Notes: a model not told the origin generated them from the sequence alone. Positions 21,871-33,500 are shown, counted from the first letter of the stretch. The stretch: 64,000 nt of DNA from Euphorbia lathyris (GCF_963576675.1 NC_088916.1:53073001-53137000), one strand, 5' to 3'. Translations and numbers: made by a program.

Positions 21871-22773
21871 TAATATTGACCTTGTGTGTTCCTACTGCAA
21901 TATTCACTCTGAAAATACTCTTCATGCTTTTTTGGTGTTGTGCCCGACAACGGTTCAAATTTGGTCCCTTTCCTTTCTTGGCAATTCTATCTCTGATGCC
22001 TCTGGTTTTAGGTCCCGGGCTATATCTTTTCTGATGAACTCTTCAATGGAGGACATGACAATTATGCCGGTGGTTATATGAGGGATATGGACTAATCGAA
22101 ATCTGCAGGTTTGGCACAACTCGCCTAGGCCTCCTGCCGTGTCCCTCCATTTGGCTGTGTCAGACTTGTGAGAGTGGCACGCTGCTCAGTTACATCATTC
22201 CTTGCCTTGCTCCCTCGACCCCGCTGGGTGTATGGCTGCTGCTTCGTCATCCCCACGGCCTGTTGGGTGGTTTAAGTGTAATTTTGATGCCTCCTGCCTT
22301 GATTCGGCAGGCTCCAGAGGAGTTAGGACTGTGATTCGGGACTCTAATAGTCGGTTCGTGGTTGTTGCTTCTTTGTCCCTTATTGGCCATTGGGATGCCC
22401 TCATGGCTAAATCGCTTAGCTTCAGGGATGCTCTTGTTTTGGTGCAAGGACCTTCTGTTGGACTGCATCGTCTTCGAATTAGATTGCCAACTACTCGTGA
22501 AGGCCATCCTGGGGAATTCGTCTTTTTTTTATCTTATGTCGGTTCCATTGTTGATGAATGTAAGGTTCTAATGAAATCCTTTAAGTTTATTTCTATTGCG
22601 TTTGTGCGTAGATCAGCGAACCACGATGTCCACCTGTTAGCTCGGGCAGCTGGCTCTTAGTCTGGCCGTCTGGAGTGGAAAGATATTCCATCTTAATTTC
22701 TCTTTGATGTAATTGATTCTGATTCTATTTAAGTTGTTCGTTTTGTAAAATATATATATATATATATATATAA
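21871..22773 (+). mobile_element. LINE 3' fragment (zinc knuckle, RNase H, TA-rich tail)
   Basis: A frame at 21884-22081 encodes a zf-RVT-like knuckle (CSYCNIHSENTLHAF). A frame at 22202-22660 encodes RNase H, with GWFKCNFDAS, GVRTVIRDSNSRFVV and FVRRSANHDVHLLAR. A 3' tail ending in a TA repeat at about 22749-22772 follows. The two parts are broken by stops and a shift. It is a second LINE family or a very diverged copy, opposite in strand to the one at 17523-19893. Confidence 0.78.
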
Positions 22774-22989
22774 ATAGAATTTTATTTATCAGAGAAAAAC
22801 CAAAATATTAATTTTATTTAATGCAAATAATTTTTAGTCAAATAAATACAAATATGAGCTATTTACAGCGAAATCCACAAATACTGAATTAAATAAAATC
22901 AATCTCATTTCAAAAATTTGTCCACTAGCATTAAATATGATAAATTTATTAGGTAACTGTAAAGCCACCCTAATTTGTAGGAAACTTAA

Positions 22990-23288
22990 GGCCCGTTTGT
23001 TTTACCTACTGTTTATTGTTTCTGTTTGCTGTTTACTGTTACGGTTTGCTGTTTGCTGTTGCCATTTGCTTTTTGAAAAAGCTGATTTTTCAAAAAGCAG
23101 AGATTCTTTGCTTTTGTAAAAGGCTGCTTTTCAGATGTTAAAGGCAAACAAGAGATCACTAACCAAACACCTAATACTGCTTTTCAGATTTAAAAGGCAA
23201 ACAAGAGATAACTAACCAAACACCTAAAACTCTCCATTTTAAAATGAAAAGGCAAAGAGGAGCGTGAAAAGTAGCAACCAAACGGACC
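22990..23288. mobile_element. Tourist-like MITE (PIF/Harbinger type)
   Basis: Ends GGCCCGTTTG (22990) and CAAACGGACC (ending 23288) are inverted with one mismatch, and both are flanked by TTAA (22986-22989 and 23289-23292). The 3-base target TAA/TTA is typical of PIF/Harbinger insertions. Inside are repeats of AAGGCAAACAAGAGAT followed by AACCAAACACCTAA. No coding capacity. Confidence 0.7.
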
Positions 23289-23292
23289 TTAA

Positions 23293-24013
23293 TAAAAGGA
23301 ATGAATCATTATAGGCAATTAAAAAGATGGTAATGTAGCTAATTTTATTAAAATGATAAATTTTGTTCTATTTTTTTCAATATATTTTTTTTAAACTACA
23401 AATACTCCTATATTAATAATCTATTGTTAATTGCAACCTAAATCTTATTATTTTTAATAAAAGTTAATCCAATTTTTTTTTATTAAAGGTTGATAATTTG
23501 AAAATTTTGAATTTTCATGTCAATGTTCCTAATATTTTCGTGTAAATTTTCCTTTTTTACATATATTCTCAAGCGCAACCCATAAATTTCCCATAATAAT
23601 AATAATATTAAAGTTGGGCGGACCTTAAATCTAACCCGGACGGATACCAAGCCTGTCAATATGTCTAGTCGGGTCTATCCACCAAAAAATTTCCCCTATT
23701 TCCCATCGCTGGCAAAATAAAACTCAGCATAACGCATCAAAGCCTTGTTAATTCCAGTTATACAATTTCAAATTCTGTCTTTTGTTTTTGCCTTTGCATT
23801 TATGCTAGAAATCAGTGGTGTAACCGTAATTTGCTGTTGACAGTACCATATGTAATTATGTATGAAAATTTCCCCTCCCATATATTGGGATCCTTCCTTC
23901 TCAGAAAGGTGGAGTAGGTTGTGGTAGCTCACTGGTGTCTGTTGTTTCTGGAGATATCTCGTTGTGATTTTGAGCTTATTTTTCTGGTTCTTTCACTTTT
24001 GATCTGAGTGGAG
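23293..24013 (+). promoter_or_regulatory. Upstream region of B3 gene 2
   Basis: This holds the likely promoter and 5' untranslated region of the gene starting at 24014. A TATATT-containing stretch at about 23880 is the only TATA-like word near the expected position. I recognise no further element. Confidence 0.35.
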
Positions 24014-26423
24014 ATGGCAGAAGGCGAATGTGGTAATTGTAGAAGTTGGGAGGAGGATATCTATTGGAATCATTTTCAATCCCATCAGTTCGCTCTAGTT
24101 CTCCGTGCTGGATTCAAGCGGACGCTTGTAAGTTTACTCTTCTAAAATGTTGATTATCCATGTATGCACATATTTATGCCTGAGCTTTTTGGGGTTTGTT
24201 CGACTATATTTGACGAACTAGGGTTCAGCAAACGCACAACAAACTTTATTTTCTTATCGGAAAAATTTGTGAAGATTATACTAATTTATCAATGCCGTGT
24301 TTTCAGGACATGCTTAAATTTAATTTTCCTTGCATTTTTCAGTGGTTAAACGGATCTTTCTTCTCCAGTCTTGCTGCATAGTTCTCTCATTTTTTTCGCG
24401 ACCGAAGTTATATTTCTGTAACTAAGAGGGAAAATCCTGAAAAGTGAAACGCTAGCTGAGAAAAAAAAATCAAAATACAAACATTTTAAGACTTAAAATA
24501 TACTAGCGTTTATGAACAGTGTTAGGTCTGCTTGTTTTGTGGTTAGAGGAGGTTAAATAAATGGATGTTATTTTCCTAACCTTGCTTGGCAATGAGTTTA
24601 CACGGGGTGAAGGATAAACGAGGGTTAAATGAAGGTTAGAAAACCTTTGAAATAACCCCAGTTTCAGCCCTGCCAAATTGGGGTGGGATCTGGAGGTTCA
24701 CTAAATAACCTCCCCTCCTTTTAATGAACCTTGTCAAACCTTCGTTCAAGCAGGGGTGACTGGCGGAGGGTGGGGAGGGGTTCATAAAGGAAGGTTGAGT
24801 AAGGGTTAATGATACTTCTTGTTTGGGAGGAGGGTAATTAGATGAGTAAGGGCATGGAAGGGTTTATTAGGGGTTATAACCTTCATCAAATTTTTATAGT
24901 ACCTTACCCCTCCCTCATTTTTAACTCAAATCACAACCTCTTGTTTCTATTTAATAAGATGGGCGTTTTAGTAAGTTATTATTTACCATTCCACTATGAA
25001 TTCCCTCTAAAGTGTGTATTAATTGCAGGCAATTCCTGAGGAGTTTACCAAAAACTTAAGGGAGAAACTACCCAAATCAGTCTCTCTTAAAGGCCCTAGT
25101 GGCAGCGTATGGCAAGTTGGCCTCACAACATTTAGTGATACTGTGTTCTTAAATCATGGTTGGGATGAATTTGCAAATGACAATCTTCTGGAAGAAAATG
25201 ATCTTTTGAATTTCAAGTACAATGGAGCTTCATGCTTTGATGTTCAAATATTTGACGGTCGGAAGGGCTTGTGTGAGAAGGCAGCTCCATATTTTGTCAA
25301 AAAATGTGGACACAAAGATCAGGACAGTGGTTCCCAAGGGAAGAGGAAAATTGGGGAAAGCTCAGGTGATGACATCTACACAACAACACCCTCAGGGAAA
25401 CCTAACAAGTTCCGAGCCACTACTAAAAAGATTCGGAGGCCAATTGAGGAGATTAATGTTTCTCCTATGCATGCTTCTCCTAATTTGCCAACTGAGGAGA
25501 TTAATATTTCTCCTTTGCATGCTTCTCTTAATTTGCCAACTGAGGAGATCAATCCTCCTGTTCATGAAGATTTTTCTGCTTCTGCTGAGGAAATAGATAC
25601 TAAACCAGGTATTTTTGTTGAATAGAATGTTATTCTTTACATTATCACAACTACTATATTTTTCTTCATTGTTTATTTTTCTATATTATAGGTTTGTGTG
25701 CTTAGTTTCAGATTTGTTCCCAATTTGCTCTTCTTAGATCTGGTGTTAATTTGTGTAGCCTGTTATTTTTCTTTTTTCTTAATAAACTGAGCTATATGTT
25801 ATATAAGATTATTCTGTGGCTATCTTGCAATTGATGTATTGCTTTGTTTTTGCTTTGTTTTGTGTGCATAAAACTGAATAATGGTAGATATGGTGGTCTG
25901 TTATGATTCAGATATTGAGCACATTGATCCAAATATAGTGCATGATGTCCCGTTTATATCAAGTAGAAGGTACATTACTGAGGAAGAGAAAAGGAATGTA
26001 GTGGAATTGGCACAAACAGCAGTGACAAGCAATGGCTTCATGACAATCATGAAACCAACACACGTTTCCAGGAGATTTTACATGGTACATAAATCACTGT
26101 TTGCCAGTTCATCAGATTCTCTACTGTTATTTTTACTTAATCCAGATTTGTGCTCATGTTTTCAGTCAATACCTTCGAGTTGGATGACTAAACATGCCCA
26201 CTCATTGGAAAAGCAAGACGTGCTTTTACGGGTGGACGACTGTACTTGGCACACAAAGTACTATTATCAGAAATCTAAGAACAATGGAGGGCTTTCCTCA
26301 GGGTGGAAGAATTTTGCTACAGCTCAGAACTTGCAGGAATATGATGTGTGTGTTTTCGAACCTGCAGATCGGATAAACGATGCTATAGTCCTTGACGTTA
26401 AAGTCTTTCATGTTCACCAATAA
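24014..26423 (+). CDS. Two-domain B3 (REM-type) DNA-binding protein, gene 2
   Basis: Exons inferred from frame and splice sites: 24014-24127, 25029-25608, 25888-26084 and 26166-26423, giving 382 residues. Exon 1 (114 bases) and exon 4 (258 bases) have exactly the lengths found in the paralogue at 15027-16805, and the intron phases 0, 1, 0 are the same. The first B3 domain has FQSHQFALVLRAGF joined to AIPEEF, NHGWDEFANDNL and FKYNGASCFDVQIF. The second has PTHVSRRFYM, SSWMTKHAHSL, SGWKNFATAQNLQEYDVCVFEP. The linker carries a tandem peptide repeat (25446-25560). Intron 1 is 901 bases, against 354 in gene 1, probably from an insertion. It is a nuclear DNA-binding protein with unknown targets. 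No disabling change is seen. Confidence 0.88.
25446..25560 (+). repeat. 48-bp in-frame minisatellite in B3 gene 2 linker
   Basis: Two full 48-base units (25446-25493, 25494-25541) and a partial third encode 16-residue repeats beginning EEIN and ending NLPT. It is in frame and has no counterpart in gene 1. It lengthens the linker between the two B3 domains. Confidence 0.85.
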
Positions 26424-27679
26424 GGTCCGTGACCTGTGAACACGCTATTTCAAGCCTGTTGAAGACCATGCAAGAAAATATAAATTTGGCTGGGATATTG
26501 AGTTTCGGAATGGTTTTGTATTTGGAGATGGATTGATGTATGTGTGTTTAATATTTGTTGGATGTTTAATGACTTCGTGTGCTAAATAATTGACCATATC
26601 AGCTAATCAAAGGAGTCTTGGAACTTCAAAGGACAATCAATTGATCCCAATAGATGCAATTTTTATTCCTCCCCTCACGATAGGACTATTACTTAATTTT
26701 TTCTTTTTTAATATATGATCCTTATGTGAGGGAAAGAAATCTGATCTTATGCACAAGGGACCTTTATACTTGGTTAAATGATTCTATTGGTCATCTGAAT
26801 TTTGAAAATTGCTTAAATTCTTTTCTCAGCCTTTTAAAGTGATATGATTAATCTCTCTAAATATTATAATTATGTGGTAGAGTAGAGTGGAGAATTAAAC
26901 AAATTGAAGTGTTTATTACTTTAAACAAATTTATGGACTCAACGGTTTACTTTTAGTAAGTTCAGAAGACTAATAAGATATTTATAAAGTTTAAGAGAGC
27001 AATCAAATTTTTAGTTAGTTCAAAAGGCTAATAATATATTTATAAAGTTTAAGAGTGCAATCAAATTATTTGGCGAAATATGCAAGTGTCGTGATGTATT
27101 AAACCACTTTATGCAATGAAACAACTTTTCACTTTAAAAGATACCTTGTTACTATCATGAATTTACTTACAATTACCTATTTGTTTCCTAAACTTTTTCA
27201 AAGCGGCATACGGCCTTCTAAAATAGTTATAATGATCTATTAGCTCCATGAATTTACTTAAAGTGATATACGCTTTAATTTGTCCAAATCTCTCATTATC
27301 CTGGCACGTGAAATTAGAAGGCTAATGCGATATTTTAAGTAAGTTCAAAGGGTTAATTAGACATCTCTTAATTTCAATCAGATAATTCGGCAAATACAGC
27401 TTCACTATGATATATTAACCAAAAAATAAAAAACAAGAGTAGTTAGTTAATAGAATTACAGAAATCATATAAAGTTATGAAGTTTGGGCCTTTGGATGGA
27501 AACATAAGCAACTGGATACTATTTTATCCATCTGAATTGCTGACCAACCATTCCTGACTCACCTTATCCCATTTCATTTCCATACAAAAAGTTGCCTTTT
27601 TTTGCTTCTTCTTCTCCTCTTATTTCATTCCCAACCCATTAACATTTATTTTCTTAAATTTTGTTTAGAACTCATAGAA
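26424..27679. other. Intergenic region before petM, with a 66-bp tandem repeat
   Basis: The first part is the 3' flank of B3 gene 2. At about 26955-27075 two units of roughly 60 bases repeat (TTTATAAAGTTTAAGAG followed by GCAATCAAATT). The 3' part (about 27540-27679) is the presumed promoter and leader of petM; it has CTTATC (27563-27568), the reverse of the light-related I-box core GATAAG, followed by a pyrimidine-rich leader. The I-box reading is tentative. Confidence 0.5.
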
Positions 27680-28066
27680 ATGGCAACAACAGCAGCATCC
27701 TTCAGCCCTGCCAGAATAAGTGCAGCAACGGTGACAATAGGCAACAACAGGAGCCAGAAAAAGGAGACAACAAAAGTGGTTTACATAAGAGGATTGAATT
27801 CCTATGGAGGTCTGAAAGCACACAACAGTGTAGCATCCCTGGGCATGCCTGTATGTACTGAACAGGGTTTTGCTAATGTGATTAATTCACTGAAAGCATC
27901 ATCAAATGGGAAAGGAAAGGGAGGAGGTGCTCTTTCCTCTAAATGCAGTAAGATTGGTGATATTTTCCAGATTGCTGCAATCCTTAATGGCCTTACTTTG
28001 CTTGGTGTTGCTGTTGGATTTGTACTTCTCCGAATTGAAGCTTTTGTTGAGGAATCTGCTGAATGA
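27680..28066 (+). CDS. PETM: Cytochrome b6f complex subunit 7 (PetM), chloroplast precursor
   Basis: A single exon encodes 128 residues. The ATG at 27680 is chosen because [10 protein letters not shown] opens a typical chloroplast transit peptide; an in-frame start at 27602 would add an odd hydrophobic leader. Residues 1 to about 85 are the Ser/Ala/Lys-rich transit region with the plant PetM blocks [15 protein letters not shown] and [10 protein letters not shown]. The mature part is short: [33 protein letters not shown], in which one thylakoid membrane span lies at about residues 97-118. PetM is a small peripheral subunit of the cytochrome b6f complex, which moves electrons from plastoquinol to plastocyanin. 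Length and order of blocks match plant PetM. It stands alone between the B3 and TMEM147 genes. Confidence 0.92.
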   Translation: MATTAASFSPARISAATVTIGNNRSQKKETTKVVYIRGLNSYGGLKAHNSVASLGMPVCTEQGFANVINSLKASSNGKGKGGGALSSKCSKIGDIFQIAAILNGLTLLGVAVGFVLLRIEAFVEESAE

Positions 28067-29300
28067 CCTTCTTTTTTGGTATTCTTTTCTTTTTTTTGTT
28101 AATGTAAACTTAAGAGCTTGGCTCATGGCTTTAGACCATTGATGTTCAATCACTCTTTATTTGGGTTGTATAATCATTACCTTCTATAATTTGTTCCAGA
28201 ATATATTCAGTAATTGTTTTCTTTTTCTTTATGTAAGTAGAGAATTAGTTTCTATCAGAAAATAATTCAATTTAGTTCAATGATCATTGATGAATTTATT
28301 TCAATTAATAACCTTATTAATGTAAACTCTACTTAATTGAATTATGGTTACATAATTCTCTCTAACTACTTGAGAAACGAGAGAGTAAATATATAAAATA
28401 GTTTAATAGACTTCTAAAATTGTTTACGAAGTATGAAATTCTTAATGCATTTATCATGGCATTTGGTAAAAAAAAAAAAAAATCCCCTTTTGCCTTTTGG
28501 TTCTCAATTTTTTAATCTCACTCCAAACAATAGAATAGAATTAGAAGTGTTTGTATATAATTGCAAAACAAATGTATCCGAACACAATAGTAGATACGAG
28601 TAGAAATGAAAATGGACACGAGTTTCGTCCGACACTGCCCAATTCTAATGATACTACTCGATTCCTATAATAAAACAATTTGCACCAGAATGGGATTTAA
28701 AAAAAGTATGTAGAATAAGGGTATATCCCCTAAACTACCTGCTGTGTAATAGCACAAAAATCAGAAATATTTTATATTGATAGTAGGATTTGAACCTACT
28801 ACGAGAGGTCAATTAAACTTAACCACATACAAATGAGATTTAGAATATAACAGATATGAGATTTAGAATATATACCCAATATCAACGAGATACCCTACCT
28901 ATTGCCATACTCCTTAAATATGACGGACTCACCCTAAACACCGATCTATTCAGAGTTGTAGAAAACATTTTTTCATGAAAACTAATGAGATATCAATGAC
29001 TACTAAAATCAAGCAAACTTTGGCCTGAGTTACAAGTTACTTCAAGTTCTAAATAAAGAGCAGTTATTTTTTTTCCAAACAAAGAGAATTAAGAACATCT
29101 AATTCAATTCAATTAAATTCCTTCCAAATGGTTTCTTACATATAAATTACTTGTACAAACAATTAAGATGCTGCAAAATTTGAATTGAAGCAGTACAACG
29201 CCCCCAAAGGCGTATTTCATAGCCATACAGCAAAACTTCTTCCTTGAGCTCCTGAATCCTCTTATCCTCAACTGTCAAGAGTTAACTATGATACCGACTC
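28067..29300. other. Intergenic region between petM and TMEM147 (convergent 3' ends)
   Basis: This holds the 3' flanks of two convergent genes. A short A run is at 28470-28482. I see no gene. A tRNA T-arm-like word near 28789-28806 was considered and rejected. Confidence 0.5.
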
Positions 29301-32300
29301 TCACAACGAGGGTCTTTGGCAAGCCGAAAAGAGTTGCCAGCTAATAAAAGCCATTATCAAAGAGGTGAACAGTTCAAAGCCAACTACCTTTGGGAAATGC
29401 CACCCTAACCCTCTTCTCAAATAGCTGCAAAAGCCATAATTAATTCAAACATGAGAGCACAATCCGGTTTGTTATTAATGAGCTACATATAAACACCAGT
29501 ACAACAAAAGGCATAAACCTATGTTTTGTGACATTAATAAAAAACATACCTTGTGATAGATGGCATGGTTGCTACAATGCCTGCACATGCATATATTATG
29601 GGAATCAAAGTCTTTGGCTTGTTCTTGCGAAGCCACATCAGAGATCCTAATGCTGCCAGCGAAATACTTAACACCTGATGTCACATAGAACGGATGGAGA
29701 AATCAACGGAAACAGAAAACTTCACATCAGAGATCCCAGTTGATACTTCCAAACTACTAAAGCAGAAAATCCCTTCCATAAAGCATTAAAGGAATCAATC
29801 AAATAGTAAAAATACCAGGTTCGCATTTGCTTCAAGGCCTTGGAGAATGTAATCCCAAGTGAATTCTAGTCCTCTAGCTCCCACCCAAAGTGGTGCCAAT
29901 CTATGTAAAACAGAATCAGCAAAAGCCCAACCTGCAGAAAATTGAGAGTTTTCAGTGCCACTGATGATAAAACATTTGTAATTAAGGCCTTGTTTGATAA
30001 CCCACTTAATCACTTAAATTAAAATCTTAAGCACTTATTTAATTTAAGTGTGTTTGATAACAGTTGTTTCTCCACCACTTAAATTAGTTAATTAAGTTAA
30101 AAATCACTTATTTTGATAAGTCAAAATATTTAACTTAACATTTTAAGTTAAAACATTATCAACTAATATTTTTATAAAAGTTACACCATTAAATACTTTC
30201 AATACTTATAATTTCAGCACTTAAAATTCAGTACTTATTTTTCAGCACTTAATTTTCAGTTTTATCAAACAGGAAGTCAAGTGAAAGACTATTTTAAAGC
30301 ATTTTAGAGACTCATCTTTTGGTACCTAACAATAAATAAACTAAATTCTCACACGGATACAATGTAATCACTAGATAATGAATCTTCATGGAAAACATGA
30401 AATAACTTGAAAGATATTGAAAAAAATACAACTTGAAGAAATAATGAAATGGCTTCGTTTGCTTCAGAAGCTAACATTTTAAATTTTTATTGCCATTCAG
30501 CCAACAACTTTGTTAATTTAAACTCACCCAATCCAACAGCTTGAAATTTATGATTTTGAGAGATGTTTCTGTGAGTCAACTGGGTCAAGGCCATGTACAG
30601 TCCAGCAACATCTATAAAACCAATTAGAGCTTTCAACAATTCCTGAAATAGAGCATTTTGAAAATATATGGTTAATCCAATACAAAAAAACAGCTAGAAA
30701 AGACGATTAAAATCTATGAGCAGATTCTTCAAAAAAAAAAAAAAAAAAAAAATCTATGAGCAGATATAACTACAAAGCAGTGTCCATCTGCATCCTAAAA
30801 GCTAGCAAGTAGCCAAATGCTAAATCTTCAAACAGAGCCCAATAATAAGGTTGTAAAAAACCAACAAATATCAAGTTAAGCCTTTTTCTCTTGTTTTTGG
30901 TTCCTTTCAGGAAGACTTTGTAAACATCAAAACAATGATAAAGATCATGCTGATTTCGACACTGATAGCATATACCAATGCTTTTGTAATGGTCAGGCCA
31001 ATTTCTATTTTTTCAGATGAACGTTAAGTGTGGCATAAATAAGAAAGCTAGGTCAACACAAGTATGGTACCTGTAGTTGTTAAAGGCCCACCTCACTCAA
31101 GGCTCAAGGTCTTGAGCCTTGAATGCAGAAAGTGAGGCGCTGTACAAAAGGCTCTCACCTTGTGCGCCTCAGAGCCTGGATCAAGGCGTGCCTGAGCGTT
31201 TTCACTAGGGTTTCTATTTTTTTACTGTTTTCTGTAAAATAAATGTTTGATTAATCGTAACCCTTGATCTAAATAAGAATATCAAGAGTCATAGCTAAAT
31301 ATAGAAAGAATAGAGAAGGATTAAGAGCAGTCGCGTAAAGAAAGAAAGTCTCCTCCACTCCATGTAAAAATAAACTGCAACAGACACCGTGAAGAGGAGG
31401 ATGATGATGATGAACATGAAGAGGGGGGAATTGAAGATGAAAATGATAGTGGAGGAGACTATGGAGAGGACGATATTAATTCGGAGGATTATCTTGATCG
31501 TGATGATGATGATTATTAGTTTTTTTTTTTTTTTTTTTGTGTGTGTTCTTTTTGATTGACAGTGAATGGTTATTATTTTAGTAGCATTAGTTATAGTTAG
31601 ATACTTAGGTTAAGACATTAGATATATGTTAATGTCTCTATGAAGTATGAACTTAAGTTAGTGTTTTGACATTTACGATTTAGTATTATGTTTTTATGTG
31701 GTTTTATTTTTGTTTGTGCGGTCATAAGTGTGTTTTTTTGGTTTATGCTTAACTAGTAAAAGAGTATATACTTTTTTTTATGCGCCTCGCGTTCCTAACG
31801 GGCGTGCCTCGCCTTGAGCCTAGGCTCCAAGACCACTTAGCGCCTTTTAACTATGATGGTACCCTAAGTTCAAGTTAAATATAGTATGACTCAGTAATTA
31901 CCCAAATATCAATTCTATAAATATTATACCATCGAAAATGCCAATTTGACCAGCCTTGGAGTTCTCCTAAATTTAGATAACTGATAATATGATATGATTG
32001 AACTTGTATTTGCATTTAACATCACTATTTGAGATGATTTACTTGTTACAAACCATCCAAATTCAAGGTCAAATTTCCAATTCCTAAAATATATCTATCT
32101 ATACCCTCCAACAACTCCATTCAAACACAAATGCTCAAAGAAAAAGAAAACAAATTCAAACGAAAATAAATTTACCTGATATGGATCAAAGTTATCATTC
32201 TCAGACACCTGAAGAAAAGTGGCCAAGCAAACAAGCTGCCAATACAATGGAGAAAGCATCCAATTATAAGACCGAAAATTTAGAGCCCAAAAAAATGCAA

Positions 32301-32681
32301 TTATTTAGCATTAAATGAGTTAACAGTAACATATAGTCTATAGACCACTACTGACCTTTACTAATGCTGTTCCAAGATAAACAAGCGCAGCTTTAACAGA
32401 GGTGCCTAGGGTATCATACTCTGACCTGAAAACATTAAACCAGGAACCGATCATTCAAGATTAAATACTAAAGTGAAATTTAGTTAATAGTTTTGCTTTT
32501 CGAAGTGTAATTCGAAGATAGTATTCAGTAATCGATGATATAGAAGTTGAAGATCTGTAGAGAATGCAGTAAATCAATGGAGATGAAGGAAGAAAAGGAC
32601 TCACAAAGGAGTGGCAGAATAGTAAACGGCGTGAGGACCGAAGGTGAGAATGGCACAGTTGAAGAAGTGAAACACCGTCAT
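29301..32681 (-). CDS. TMEM147: TMEM147 homologue, ER multipass translocon (BOS complex) subunit
   Basis: Seven minus-strand exons, all with GT-AG introns: 32681-32605, 32425-32356, 32235-32176, 30642-30528, 29931-29816, 29674-29550 and 29424-29301. Together they make 687 coding bases, 228 residues, with all phases consistent. Landmarks are MTVFHFFNCAILTFGPHAVYYS at the N-terminus (first 20 are decisive), LATALV-type hydrophobic spans, FIDVAGLYMALTQLTHRN, and the highly conserved LAPLWVGARGLEFTWDYI. Several hydrophobic segments predict a multipass ER membrane protein. In animals TMEM147 forms a complex with Nicalin and NOMO at the ribosome-associated translocon that inserts multipass proteins; the plant role is inferred from that. 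Intron 3 (1533 bases) carries an hAT element and a poly(A) insertion, intron 4 a MITE. No disabling change is seen. Confidence 0.92.
29985..30276. repeat. MITE-like element in TMEM147 intron 4
   Basis: It starts GGCCTTGTTTGATAA and ends TTATCAAACAGGAAG, imperfect inverted ends, with many internal CACTTAA/TTAAGTG words that pair within the element. TGTTTGATAA ends are common in plant MITEs. Target duplications are not clear. Confidence 0.55.
30711..30765 (+). repeat. Poly(A)-only retroposition with 15-bp target duplication, in intron 3
   Basis: AATCTATGAGCAGAT occurs at 30711-30725 and again at 30751-30765. Between them are only TCTTC and 20 A residues. This is the footprint of target-primed reverse transcription that stopped within the poly(A) tail, leaving almost no element sequence. 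Confidence 0.85.
31072..31855. mobile_element. hAT-type element in TMEM147 intron 3
   Basis: The 8-base duplication ATGGTACC is exact on both sides (31064-31071 and 31856-31863). The ends are related in inverted order (TGTAGTTGTTAAAGGC, and CATAGTTAAAAGGC read from the right). Subterminal regions are rich in GAGGCGC/GCGCCTC and CTTGAGCCT words. An open stretch at about 31388-31519 encodes a very acidic tail (Glu/Asp-rich, ending in DRDDDDY and a stop), which resembles the acidic C-terminus of some plant hAT transposases. The rest of the transposase is missing, so it is non-autonomous. Confidence 0.8.
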
Positions 32682-32792
32682 CCCTTCTCTCTATGTTGGA
32701 TGTCGCTGTGAGATTAGATCCCCGATGGAAGAGAGCAGGCAGAGGAAGACGAGCTGTTTGTTGTTGTGGGGAACGAAAACAAGAAAATAGAT

Positions 32793-32850
32793 TGGGCTTC
32801 TGGTTCCTTCGGCCCAGTTAGAATCCAACTATCACCAAACTCTGGCCCAT
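32793..32850 (-). promoter_or_regulatory. Three site II (TGGGCY) elements upstream of TMEM147
   Basis: TGGGCT at 32793-32798, and GGCCCA at 32811-32816 and 32844-32849 (TGGGCC on the minus strand), all within 170 bases upstream of the ATG at 32681. Site II elements are common in plant housekeeping promoters and bind TCP factors. The role here is inferred from motif and position only. Confidence 0.5.
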
Positions 32851-33004
32851 TGAATTTTACAATGAGAAATTATTAAAAATGACAATATATGTTTATGACT
32901 TAAATTTCAATTAGGTCCTTAATTTATATTTTAAAAGTATAATACATCCCCAGTCCGCAAGTTGTCCAAAAATTACAACTGACTCTTGAACTTCAAAACG
33001 TTAC

Positions 33005-33185
33005 AATTAGCCCTCAAATTTGCTTATTTGGAACAAATAACCCTTTAAATGCCACGTGGTAGCACATGATTGGAACTTCAAAATGTTATAACTAACTCCC
33101 TACTATCACCCATTGCCAATCACACAGTGCCACATGGAATTTACGGGATTATTTGTTCCAAATAAGCAAGTAGTTCATTACAAAA
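33005..33185. repeat. Foldback element
   Basis: Arm GCTTATTTGGAACAAATA (from 33022) pairs with TATTTGTTCCAAATAAGC (ending 33167). The inner GCCACGTGG and CCACATGG words also pair. No termini or target duplication were found. Confidence 0.6.
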
Positions 33186-33380
33186 TAATTGGGCTTTCAC
33201 AACACTTTTATAGCAAGACTTATTAAAACTGTCTCATGGACTTAAGCCCAAACTCTAAAAACCCTTTAAATCTAGATGGACTTTAAGAAAACAAAACGAA
33301 GTCCAAATCATAAAGGCTTTTAGCTAAAGTCCACTTTCTTCTCTTATCTACGTTAGAAGCTAAAGCGTGGGTGCAATTTT

Positions 33381-33500
33381 CACTACTAGAAAAATGCTGA
33401 TTACGGACGGAAAAATCCATCAGCAATCGATTTCTGTCAGAGAATGGATTTACAGGCGGAAAAGTGTCATTAAATCGATCTTCATCGAAAAAATTCTCCA
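33381..33500. mobile_element. Terminal fragment of a CACTA (En/Spm) transposon
   Basis: It starts CACTACTAGAAAAA, the CACTA-type terminus, and continues with the subterminal words ATTACGGACGGAAAAA and CCATCAGCAA that fit the repeated subterminal motifs of plant CACTA elements. The opposite end and any transposase are absent nearby. The right limit is an estimate. Confidence 0.65.

Noticed and set aside
22749..22772. TA repeat as an independent feature
   Set aside because: It is the 3' tail of the LINE fragment at 21871-22773.
28780..28860. tRNA-like sequence on the minus strand (T-arm GTAGGTTCAAATCCTAC)
   Set aside because: Only the T-arm is convincing; no acceptor stem, anticodon arm or D-arm of normal length can be folded around it.
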